64,000 nucleotides of DNA, from assembly GCA_046048135.1 (NCBI GenBank), contig JBJOGR010000009.1, positions 23,126 through 87,125 on the forward strand. Direction: 5' to 3'. The DNA is from ATZT02 sp046048135. GTDB taxonomy: Bacteria; Actinomycetota; Actinomycetes; S36-B12; UBA5976. The notes under the pieces are model-generated. The model did not search any database. It worked only from the letters and a program-made list of their open reading frames with translations, and had not been told where the DNA came from. Positions 54,200 to 62,761 of this stretch are shown piece by piece. How positions within the stretch are numbered: the first letter of the stretch is position 1; each line of letters starts with the position of its first letter. The translations under genes and the position numbers were made by a program.

Positions 54200-56098
54200 T
54201 CACGACAAAATTTCGCCTGTTTCAACATCGAATTTAGGTATCTCATCTTGTATACCTTCTAAAATCGCTGTTGCTAGTTTTTCTGTAAAGCCTGGATTTT
54301 GAGCCAACTCTTTAACATCTAATTTTCTAATTTTTGAGACTGATCCATACTTATCCAGTAAGAATTTAATCTTTTTTTCACCTAGTCCCGGTATTGCATC
54401 TAACTCACTTGCCAAAGACTTTTTGGAATGACGTTGTCTTGTTTTAGTTATAGCGAAGCGATGAGCCTCATCTCTTATTCGTTGAACTAAAAACAACGCT
54501 TCACTATTTCTAGGCAAAATTATGGGATCTTTTGCTCCAGGCTTCCATAATTCTTCTAATCTTTTAGCAATACCTACAGTTTCAATTTCAGACAAACCTA
54601 ATTCATCTAAAGCATTACGCGCTGCATTAACTTGAGCAATTCCTCCATCAATCAAAACTAAACTTGGGCGATATGCAAAACTTTTCTTGTTACCTTCATT
54701 TGGATCTTCTCCATCAACCAAGTATCTATATCTTCTACTCACAACTTCAGCTATCGCTCGAGGATCGTCTTGGCCTTCAAAGGATTTAATGTTGAAAGTC
54801 CGATAATGCTTTTTTTGCGCAATGCCATCTTCAAATACAACTAGAGAAGCCGTTGTGCTTGTGCCTGCCATATTTGAAATATCAATGCATTCAATTCTTA
54901 ATGGTGCTTGTTCTAATTCGAGTGATTCGGCAAGTTCCTCGAGAGCTTTTGTTCGTGATAATAAATCGGCTGATCTCTTTAATTTATGGCTAATGAGATT
55001 TTGTTCAGCATTTTTCTCACTAGTCTCCATTAACTTTTTCTTATCCCCTCTTTGAGGTTTTCTTATGTCAACATTCTTTTTTGCGTTTTCTGAAATCCAC
55101 TTGGTTACATTTTCCAAATTTGAAAGATCCAGATTAACTAAAATCTCTCTTGGAATAGCATCTCCTTCTAATTCACCATAAATTTGAGTTAACAAATCTT
55201 CGAAATGATCTGGTAATTCTTTATGATCAATGCGATCTGACACAAAAGATCTTTCACCTTTAATTTGACCTTGTCTGACATGGAAAATTTGTATCGATAA
55301 ATGTAATTCATCTGCAGCAAGTGCGATTAAGTCAGCATCTGTCTCATCATCAAAAACGATTGCATTTAACTCAACAACTTTGTTTAGCGCTTCTAATCGA
55401 TCTCGATAACGTGCTGCTTTTTCGTACTCTTCATTCTGACTTGCTTTCAACATTTCCTGATTCAAATCATTGAATATTGATTTGGTATTACCATTTAAAA
55501 AGTTAAGTACATTTGCAACTATTTTTGAATATTCTTCTTGGTCTACTCTTGCCACACAAGGAGCTGCACATCTTTCTATATCTCCTAAAAGACAAGGTCT
55601 CTTCATTAATTGATGTCTTCTAAACACACTATCTTTACAGGAACGAATGGGAAAAACTTTTATAATTTGTTCCATAGTTTGTCTAATTGCCCAAACGTGA
55701 GTAAATGGCCCGTAATATTTATTGCCTTTTTTCTTAGCTCCTCTGGTTACTGCAATTTGAGGAAATTCTTCTTTTAAAGTTAAAGTTAAATAAGGATAAG
55801 TTTTGTTATCCCTAAAACGAACATTAAATCTTGGGTTAAAAGCTTTGATCCAAGTAAATTCGAGTTGGAGTGCTTCTACTTCATTATGAACTGTTACCCA
55901 GTCAACTTTTGCTGCAGTTTTGACCATCATGGCAGTTCTTGGATGTAAATTTGTTATGTCTGTGAAGTAACTATTTAGTCTATTTTTTAAATTTTTTGCT
56001 TTACCAACATAAATAACAGAATCATCTTGAGTTCTAAAACGATAAACTCCTGGTAGTTCAGGAACATTCTTTGGTCGATAAAGAGAAGGATCAACCAT
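54200..56098 (-). CDS. uvrC: Excinuclease ABC subunit C
   Basis: UvrC makes both incisions in nucleotide excision repair. The 632-residue protein has the GIY-YIG nuclease domain at the N-terminus (GVYRFRTQDDSVIYVGKAKNL in part). A cysteine cluster follows near residue 165, then a UVR region around 205-240, an RNase H-like nuclease domain with ECIDISN and VLIDGG, and two helix-hairpin-helix motifs at the end. It follows uvrA by two bases. Confidence 0.96.
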   Translation of the reverse strand: MVDPSLYRPKNVPELPGVYRFRTQDDSVIYVGKAKNLKNRLNSYFTDITNLHPRTAMMVKTAAKVDWVTVHNEVEALQLEFTWIKAFNPRFNVRFRDNKTYPYLTLTLKEEFPQIAVTRGAKKKGNKYYGPFTHVWAIRQTMEQIIKVFPIRSCKDSVFRRHQLMKRPCLLGDIERCAAPCVARVDQEEYSKIVANVLNFLNGNTKSIFNDLNQEMLKASQNEEYEKAARYRDRLEALNKVVELNAIVFDDETDADLIALAADELHLSIQIFHVRQGQIKGERSFVSDRIDHKELPDHFEDLLTQIYGELEGDAIPREILVNLDLSNLENVTKWISENAKKNVDIRKPQRGDKKKLMETSEKNAEQNLISHKLKRSADLLSRTKALEELAESLELEQAPLRIECIDISNMAGTSTTASLVVFEDGIAQKKHYRTFNIKSFEGQDDPRAIAEVVSRRYRYLVDGEDPNEGNKKSFAYRPSLVLIDGGIAQVNAARNALDELGLSEIETVGIAKRLEELWKPGAKDPIILPRNSEALFLVQRIRDEAHRFAITKTRQRHSKKSLASELDAIPGLGEKKIKFLLDKYGSVSKIRKLDVKELAQNPGFTEKLATAILEGIQDEIPKFDVETGEILS

Positions 56099-56100
56099 TA

Positions 56101-59007
56101 CTACCCAACTTTTTTAGAAGTTTTTTTCAACATGGGAGCTAAATATTTACCTGTATAACTATTACTTATTTTTGCAATCTGCTCCGGAGTGCCTTGGGCA
56201 ACAACGGTGCCCCCGCGAAAACCACCTTCTGGCCCCATATCGATTACCCAATCAGAATTTTTTATCACATCCAAATTGTGTTCAATGACGATAACTGTAT
56301 TTCCGGTATCTACTAAACGCTCTAAAACCAATAAAAGTTTTCTAACATCTTCAAAATGAAGCCCAGTAGTAGGTTCATCTAATACATAAATTGTTCTTCC
56401 GGTACTTCTTCTTTGAAGCTCAGTGGCAAGTTTTACTCTTTGAGCCTCTCCCCCTGAGAGAGTTGGTGCAGATTGACCTAATCTGACATAACCCAGTCCA
56501 ACATCTACTAATGTTTTTAAATTTCTAGCAATTGCAGGAACTGATTCAAAAAACTGTAAAGCTTCTTCAATTGGCATATTCAAAACATCACTAATTGTTT
56601 TGCCTTTGTAATGAACTTCTAAAGTATCTCTGTTATATCTGGCCCCTTCGCAAACTTCACAAGGAACATAAACATCAGGTAAAAAGTTCATCTCAATTTG
56701 AATAGTCCCGTCACCTGAACAAGATTCACATCTTCCGCCTTTTACGTTAAAACTAAATCGTCCAGGTTGATACCCCCTAATTTTTGCCTCAGTAGTCTCT
56801 GCAAAAAGTTTTCTAATGTTGTCAAAAACACCTGTGTATGTAGCGGGATTACTTCTTGGTGTTCGACCGATAGGACTTTGATCAACATGGACAACTTTGT
56901 CCAAGAGTTTTATACCTTCAACTTTTTTATGTTTTCCAGGCACAATCCTTGCTTGATGTAGATCTCTTGCTAGAGATGAATACAAAATGTCATTTACTAA
57001 TGTTGATTTACCAGATCCACTAACACCTGTAACAGCTACAAAAACTCCTAGCGGAAATTCAACAGTTATTTTCTTTAAGTTATTTTCTTCTGCCTCTACA
57101 ACTTTAATTATTCTGGAAGGATCAATTTTTCTTCTATTTTTAGGAATAACCACTTCTTTGCGACCGGATATGTAATCACCAGTTATTGATTTATTATTTT
57201 TTTCTAAATCTTGAACAGTGCCTGATGAAACTACAAATCCACCATGTTCACCTGCTCCTGGTCCTATATCTACAACCCAGTCTGCAGCTCTAATTGTCTC
57301 TTCATCATGTTCGACTACGATTAAAGTGTTTCCAAGATTTCTTAATCTGATTAAAGTGTCAATTAATTTTTTATTGTCTCTTTGATGAAGACCAATACTT
57401 GGTTCATCCAGAACATATAAAACTCCTACTAAGCCAGAACCAATTTGAGTCGCTAAACGAATTCTTTGAGCTTCTCCACCAGACAAAGTTCCTGCTGCTC
57501 TATCTAGGCTTAAATAATCAAGACCTACATCTAAAAGAAATTGTAATCTTTCCAATACTTCTTTTAAGACTCTTTGAGCAATAGCCATTTCTCTTGCTCC
57601 AAGTTTTAATTCTGAAATAAATTTTGTAATTTCACCAATTGACATGGCACTTAATTCCGCAATATTTCTACTACCAATTTTTACCGCTAAAGAAACAGGT
57701 TTTAATCTTGCGCCTTTACAGCTTTTACAAGGTTTTTGACGCATGTATCCTTCAAGATGCTCTCTGGCAGCATCTGAGTCAGATTTTTCATGTCTCCATT
57801 GAATATTTTCAATTACTCCTTCAAACTCAGTCCAATATGAACGTTGTCTTCCATATGAATTCTTGTATTTAACATTTATGTTGCTTTCATAGCCATATAA
57901 AAGTGCATCTTTTACTTTTTCAGATAATTTTCTATATGGAGTATCTAAACTAAACTTCAAATCTTTCGCAACAGCCTCAAGTAATCTTGCCCAATATCCA
58001 TCAGCGGATGAATTTGCCCAAGGTGCGATAGCCCCTTCTGAAATTGATAAATCTTTATTTGGGATAACTAATTCTTCATCCACTTCTAAATGACTTCCCA
58101 AACCACTACATTCAGGACATGCGCCAAAGGGTGAATTAAATGAAAAACTTCTTGGTTCTAATTGGTCAAATGATATTCCACATTTTGTACAAGCAAGATG
58201 TTCTGAATAAACTCTTTCTTTATTTTTAGATTTAGTGTCTTCATCGACAAAATGTAAAATAACAGTTCCATTTGCTAGTTTTAAAGCTGTTTCAACAGAA
58301 TCAGTAATTCTTTGTCTAGATTCAGCTTTAACACTTAATCTATCTACTACAACTTCAATATTATGTTTTTCTTGTTTCTTTAGAGTAGGCACTTCAGTTA
58401 AAGGATATGTAGTGCCATCTACTCTTGCTCTTGAAAATCCTTGAGTTTGAAGTTCTTTAAATAAATCTTGATACTCGCCTTTTCGACCAGAAATAACTGG
58501 AGCAAGAACTTGAAATTTTGTTCCTGTACTTAATTCCAAAACTTGATCGACGATTTGCTGAGGACTTTGTCGATGAATCACGTCACCACATTTTGGACAA
58601 TGCGGAGTGCCTGCTCGAGCAAATAAAAGTCTTAGATAATCATGAACTTCAGTTATCGTTCCAACTGTGGATCTTGGATTTCTATTTGTTGATTTTTGAT
58701 CTATAGAAACAGCAGGTGAAAGTCCTTCAATGAAATCAACATCTGGTTTATCCATTTGACCCAGAAATTGTCTTGCATAGGCAGAAAGACTTTCGACATA
58801 ACGACGTTGACCTTCAGCAAAAATTGTGTCAAAAGCAAGGGATGATTTACCTGAACCTGATAATCCTGTAAAAACAATTAGTGAATCTCTAGGCAATTCC
58901 AGAGAAACATCTTTTAGATTATGCTCTCGAGCACCCCTAACAATCAATTTATCGGCAACTAAAGTGCCGTGGCGCTTAGTTTCTGTTTTGGAATTGGTCG
59001 AAGTCAC
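56101..59007 (-). CDS. uvrA: Excinuclease ABC subunit A
   Basis: UvrA is the damage-recognition ATPase of excision repair. The 968-residue protein has two ABC ATPase modules, with P-loops GLSGSGKSS at 48-56 and GVSGSGKSTLV in the second half, and zinc-finger cysteines (HCPKCGDV, ACTKCGI, CESCSGDG). The GTG start gives about 18 residues before the usual ADKLIVRGAREHN beginning; no nearer start codon suits. On the minus strand TAGTGT lies seven bases upstream. I see no LexA- or RecA-NDp-type site. Confidence 0.96.
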   Translation of the reverse strand: MTSTNSKTETKRHGTLVADKLIVRGAREHNLKDVSLELPRDSLIVFTGLSGSGKSSLAFDTIFAEGQRRYVESLSAYARQFLGQMDKPDVDFIEGLSPAVSIDQKSTNRNPRSTVGTITEVHDYLRLLFARAGTPHCPKCGDVIHRQSPQQIVDQVLELSTGTKFQVLAPVISGRKGEYQDLFKELQTQGFSRARVDGTTYPLTEVPTLKKQEKHNIEVVVDRLSVKAESRQRITDSVETALKLANGTVILHFVDEDTKSKNKERVYSEHLACTKCGISFDQLEPRSFSFNSPFGACPECSGLGSHLEVDEELVIPNKDLSISEGAIAPWANSSADGYWARLLEAVAKDLKFSLDTPYRKLSEKVKDALLYGYESNINVKYKNSYGRQRSYWTEFEGVIENIQWRHEKSDSDAAREHLEGYMRQKPCKSCKGARLKPVSLAVKIGSRNIAELSAMSIGEITKFISELKLGAREMAIAQRVLKEVLERLQFLLDVGLDYLSLDRAAGTLSGGEAQRIRLATQIGSGLVGVLYVLDEPSIGLHQRDNKKLIDTLIRLRNLGNTLIVVEHDEETIRAADWVVDIGPGAGEHGGFVVSSGTVQDLEKNNKSITGDYISGRKEVVIPKNRRKIDPSRIIKVVEAEENNLKKITVEFPLGVFVAVTGVSGSGKSTLVNDILYSSLARDLHQARIVPGKHKKVEGIKLLDKVVHVDQSPIGRTPRSNPATYTGVFDNIRKLFAETTEAKIRGYQPGRFSFNVKGGRCESCSGDGTIQIEMNFLPDVYVPCEVCEGARYNRDTLEVHYKGKTISDVLNMPIEEALQFFESVPAIARNLKTLVDVGLGYVRLGQSAPTLSGGEAQRVKLATELQRRSTGRTIYVLDEPTTGLHFEDVRKLLLVLERLVDTGNTVIVIEHNLDVIKNSDWVIDMGPEGGFRGGTVVAQGTPEQIAKISNSYTGKYLAPMLKKTSKKVG

Positions 59008-59014
59008 TTAGTAA

Positions 59015-59020
59015 ACACTA
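59015..59020 (-). promoter_or_regulatory. Putative -10 box of uvrA
   Basis: On the minus strand it reads TAGTGT, seven bases before the GTG start at 59007, inside the 34-base space after terC. There is no Shine-Dalgarno site, so the mRNA would be leaderless. No matching -35 is clear. Confidence 0.45.
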
Positions 59021-59041
59021 ATACTGAAATCAAAATCTTGC

Positions 59042-60061
59042 CTACTCAACTCCAGGATGATCTCTCTTTATATCAGCAATTGCTGAGCCAGAATTATCAC
59101 TTCCAGGTCGATGAGCAAGTTCTGGATGTAATTTTGTTTGGCGAAGTGATGCAAGCACTGTAATGCCAAGAATCGAAATAATTACTGCTAAGGAGACTGG
59201 AGTTGAAATTTCAGGTGCAGTTTTAAATCCATTTTCATGTGCAGCATGAAGAATCAACTTAACTCCAATAAATCCAAGAATTGCAGCAAGTCCGTATGAT
59301 AAATAAATTAATCTATCTAATAATCCATCAAGCATAAAATAAAGTTGTCTTAGCCCCATTAGAGCAAAAGCATTCGCCGTAAAAACAATGTAAGGATCTT
59401 GTGTCAACCCAAAAATGGCTGGTATTGAATCAAGAGCAAACAAAATATCAGTTGTAAAAATTGCAATCATGACTATGAATAACGGAGTAAAGTATTTTTT
59501 CCCATTTATCTTCACTCTAAAGGCTCCCTCATGATACTTAGGAGTTACAGGTAAATATTTTTCCGCCAAAATTAATATTTTGTTCTTTGTGGGATCAGTT
59601 TCTGTACCTTCGTTAGAAGTTAATTTGTAGGCTGTATAAATTAGAAATGCGCCGAAAATAAAGAAAATCCAAGAAAATCTTGCAATAGCCGCAGCACCTA
59701 CGATAATAAATAAAAATCTTAAGACTAGTGCACCAATGATTCCAATTTGAAGAACTTCTTGTTGATAAATTGCTGGAACTGCAAATGCTGACAAAATTAT
59801 GACGAATACAAATAAGTTATCAACACTTAAACTATATTCTGTAATCCAACCTGCAAAAAATTCAAAACCTGAATCAGGACCTTTAATTGCCCACAGACCT
59901 AATCCGAATAAAATCGCTGCGAACACATAAACAATTACCCAAAGCGATGCTTCTTTAAATTTAACTACGTGTGGATGTTTCTTGGCATATAAAAACTCAG
60001 CTGTATAAACAGTTAAAAATCCTAGAATCGTGACGACCCAAACCCACAACGGCTCTTCCAT
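59042..60061 (-). CDS. TerC-family membrane protein (metal exporter)
   Basis: The 339-residue protein has many hydrophobic segments with the TerC signatures GWITEYSLSVDNLFVFVII and IFTTDILFALDSIPAIFG, whose acidic residues bind metal. Members of the family export manganese; the older name refers to tellurite resistance. It lies between uvrB and uvrA, a place shared with other actinobacteria. It is probably in one transcript with uvrB. Confidence 0.92.
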   Translation of the reverse strand: MEEPLWVWVVTILGFLTVYTAEFLYAKKHPHVVKFKEASLWVIVYVFAAILFGLGLWAIKGPDSGFEFFAGWITEYSLSVDNLFVFVIILSAFAVPAIYQQEVLQIGIIGALVLRFLFIIVGAAAIARFSWIFFIFGAFLIYTAYKLTSNEGTETDPTKNKILILAEKYLPVTPKYHEGAFRVKINGKKYFTPLFIVMIAIFTTDILFALDSIPAIFGLTQDPYIVFTANAFALMGLRQLYFMLDGLLDRLIYLSYGLAAILGFIGVKLILHAAHENGFKTAPEISTPVSLAVIISILGITVLASLRQTKLHPELAHRPGSDNSGSAIADIKRDHPGVE

Positions 60062-60081
60062 ATGTTGCTAACTTATCGGAT

Positions 60082-62145
60082 TTAGGCGTGACCAGCTGCA
60101 ACCATCTGGCGTAATTCTTTTTTAAGTTCGTGGATTTCGTCTCGATATCTTGCCGCTAACTCGAAATTTAATTCTGAGGCAGCTAACTTCATTTGTGCTG
60201 TTAATTCTGTGATTAATTCAGCAAGATCTTGAGCAGGTGCCTTACTGGAACCTTTTTCCTTTCTGAGTTTCTTTATATTCAAAGCCTCTTCAATAATTAA
60301 TTCTGTATCTGAATCTTCCTTAATAATGGAATCATTGATATCTGAGATTTTTTTACGCAATGGTTTTGGATCAATTCCATGTTCTTTGTTATATGCGACT
60401 TGTTTTTCTCTTCTTCTATTCGTTTCTTCAATAGCTTTTTTCATGGATTTGGTAATAGTGTCTGCATACATAATTACTTGACCATCTATGTTTCTTGCTG
60501 CTCGACCAATTGTTTGAATCAAAGATTTTTCTGACCTCAAAAATCCTTCTTTATCTGCATCAAGAATTGCAACTAAAGAAACTTCGGGCAAATCAAGACC
60601 TTCGCGAAGTAAATTGATTCCTACTAAACAATCAAATTCACCACTTCTTAACCCTCTTAAAAGCTCCACTCTTTTTAAAGTATCGATTTCTGAATGCAAG
60701 TACCTAACTCGCATATCTTTTTCTAAGAAGTAATCTGTTAAATCCTCAGCCATTTTTTTAGTTAGAGTAGTGACAAGTACTCTTTCATTTTTTTCCGCTC
60801 TAATTTTTACTTCGTGTAATAAGTCATCAATTTGACCTTTAGTAGGTTTGACTCTTATTTCAGGATCAACAAGTCCTGTTGGTCTAATAACTTGTTCAAC
60901 TACTGATTCAACTCTTCCTAGTTCATAGGGTCCTGGTGTTGCAGATAAATAAACAGTTTGACCAATTCTTTCTTGGAATTCATTAAATTTTAAAGGTCTA
61001 TTATCCAATGCGCTTGGTAGACGAAATCCATATTCAACCAAAGTTCTTTTTCTTGAAGCATCGCCTTCATACATTCCACCAATTTGAGGCACAGTTACAT
61101 GAGATTCATCAATTACAAGTAAAAAATCTTCTGGAAAATAATCTAATAAGCAATTTGGTGCACTTCCTGCTGGTCGATCATCAAAATATCTTGAATAATT
61201 TTCGATTCCGGAGCAAAAACCTAATTCTCTTATCATTTCCAAATCAAAAGCGGTACGCATTTTTATTCTTTGTGCTTCCAATAATTTGTTTTGACTTTCA
61301 AGCTCTTGAACTCTATGCATTAACTCAACTTCTATTTGAGATAGCGCTTTTGCTGTTTGTTCAGGACTTGCAACATAATGAGTGGCAGGGAAAATAAATA
61401 TTTCCTCATCATCTGTCAGTATTTCCCCGGTTACAGGGTGCAAAGTCATGATTCGTTCAATTTCATCGCCAAACATTTCAATTCTGACCGGATGCTCTTC
61501 ATAAGCTGGATAAATTTCTAGAGTATCTCCTCTAACCCTAAAAGTTCCTCTTTCAAAAGAAAAATCATTTCGGGAGTATTGAATACTGACAAGTTTTCGT
61601 AATAAAGCATCTCGAGAAAAATCTTCATTTTTTCTGATTCGAATTGCTTGCTTGACATATTCTTCTGGAGTACCTAAACCGTAAATACAAGAAACTGTTG
61701 CCACTACAACTACATCTCGTCTTGTTAAAAGTGATGAGGTCGCAGAGTGACGAAGTCTTTCAACCTCTTCATTAATGCTTGAATCTTTTTCTATAAAGGT
61801 ATCTGTTTGAGGCACATATGCTTCAGGTTGGTAGTAATCGTAATAAGAGACAAAATACTCAACGGCGTTATTAGGAAGCATTTCTCGTAATTCATTAGTT
61901 AATTGAGCTGCAAGAGTTTTATTTGGTTCAATAATTAAAGTCGGTCTTTGCACACGTTCAATAAGCCATGCTGTAGTTGCTGACTTTCCTGTACCAGTTG
62001 CCCCAAGTAAAACAATATCTTTTTCACCTTTATTAAGTCTTTTTTCTAATTCATCAATTGCCTGAGGTTGATCTCCTGCCGGAGAAAATTCAGAAATAAC
62101 TTTAAAAGGTGCAACAGTTCTTATTAGATCACTTTTTGGTCTCAT
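60082..62145 (-). CDS. uvrB: Excinuclease ABC subunit B
   Basis: UvrB is the damage-verifying helicase of excision repair. The 687-residue protein has the P-loop LLGATGTGKSATTAW (about 47-61), the beta-hairpin with YYDYYQPEAYVP, motif II LVIDESHVT, and the C-terminal UVR motif that binds UvrC. It starts directly after the coaE stop. A second UVR-like element near residue 590-600 is part of the normal linker. Confidence 0.97.
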   Translation of the reverse strand: MRPKSDLIRTVAPFKVISEFSPAGDQPQAIDELEKRLNKGEKDIVLLGATGTGKSATTAWLIERVQRPTLIIEPNKTLAAQLTNELREMLPNNAVEYFVSYYDYYQPEAYVPQTDTFIEKDSSINEEVERLRHSATSSLLTRRDVVVVATVSCIYGLGTPEEYVKQAIRIRKNEDFSRDALLRKLVSIQYSRNDFSFERGTFRVRGDTLEIYPAYEEHPVRIEMFGDEIERIMTLHPVTGEILTDDEEIFIFPATHYVASPEQTAKALSQIEVELMHRVQELESQNKLLEAQRIKMRTAFDLEMIRELGFCSGIENYSRYFDDRPAGSAPNCLLDYFPEDFLLVIDESHVTVPQIGGMYEGDASRKRTLVEYGFRLPSALDNRPLKFNEFQERIGQTVYLSATPGPYELGRVESVVEQVIRPTGLVDPEIRVKPTKGQIDDLLHEVKIRAEKNERVLVTTLTKKMAEDLTDYFLEKDMRVRYLHSEIDTLKRVELLRGLRSGEFDCLVGINLLREGLDLPEVSLVAILDADKEGFLRSEKSLIQTIGRAARNIDGQVIMYADTITKSMKKAIEETNRRREKQVAYNKEHGIDPKPLRKKISDINDSIIKEDSDTELIIEEALNIKKLRKEKGSSKAPAQDLAELITELTAQMKLAASELNFELAARYRDEIHELKKELRQMVAAGHA

Positions 62146-62742
62146 TTATGATTTAAATTTTCTTTCTACAAGTGCTTGCCAAACTTTCGAAACATCTGCT
62201 TGCAATTGTTCAAGATTTCCATCATTTGAAATAAGAAAATCTGCAGATGATTTTCTTTGCTCATCACTTACTTGAAGTGCCATTCTTTTTTTGGCTTCTT
62301 CTTCGCTCAGTCCCCTTTTGATTAATCTATTAATTCGATTCTTTTCACTAGAAACCACAACGACCAGGAAGTCAAACAAATTCTCCATATTTTTTTCAAG
62401 TAATAAAGGTATTTCATTGACCACAATTGTTTCTTGGGTTTGGGCATCAATTATTTCATTAGTTTTACTTCTGACCAATGGGTGAACTATATCTTCTAGA
62501 TCCTTTAAAGCACTTTTATCGTTAAACACAATTTGGGCAAGTTTTTGTCTATCTATACTTCCATTTTCTTGCAAGATTTGATTTCCGAATCGAGACAAAA
62601 CTTTTTGAAACCCTGGAGTGTTTGGTTCTATGACTTGTCGTGATAATTCATCAGACCGAATTACCACTGCACCTAATTTTGAAAACATGTCAGCAACGGT
62701 GCTTTTTCCAGCACCGATGCCGCCTGTTAATCCAACTTTCAT
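62146..62742 (-). CDS. coaE: Dephospho-CoA kinase
   Basis: CoaE phosphorylates the 3'-hydroxyl of dephospho-CoA, the last step of CoA synthesis. The 198-residue protein has the P-loop GGIGAGKST (7-15), the lid and the DEQRKSSADFLISNDG C-terminal motif. It follows rpsA by 19 bases and its stop abuts the start of uvrB. The longer CoaE-UPF0157 fusion found in many actinobacteria is absent. Confidence 0.95.
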   Translation of the reverse strand: MKVGLTGGIGAGKSTVADMFSKLGAVVIRSDELSRQVIEPNTPGFQKVLSRFGNQILQENGSIDRQKLAQIVFNDKSALKDLEDIVHPLVRSKTNEIIDAQTQETIVVNEIPLLLEKNMENLFDFLVVVVSSEKNRINRLIKRGLSEEEAKKRMALQVSDEQRKSSADFLISNDGNLEQLQADVSKVWQALVERKFKS

Positions 62743-62761
62743 GTTGGCTTAATCTCGATAC

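Noticed and set aside
59008..59060. RecA-NDp or LexA site upstream of uvrA
   Set aside because: Only a TANNNT box is present; TTGTC is not found at the needed distance and there is no SOS-box palindrome.
61008..61397. 129-residue open frame on the plus strand
   Set aside because: It lies wholly antisense to uvrB, has no family features and reflects the low-complexity reverse of a conserved gene.
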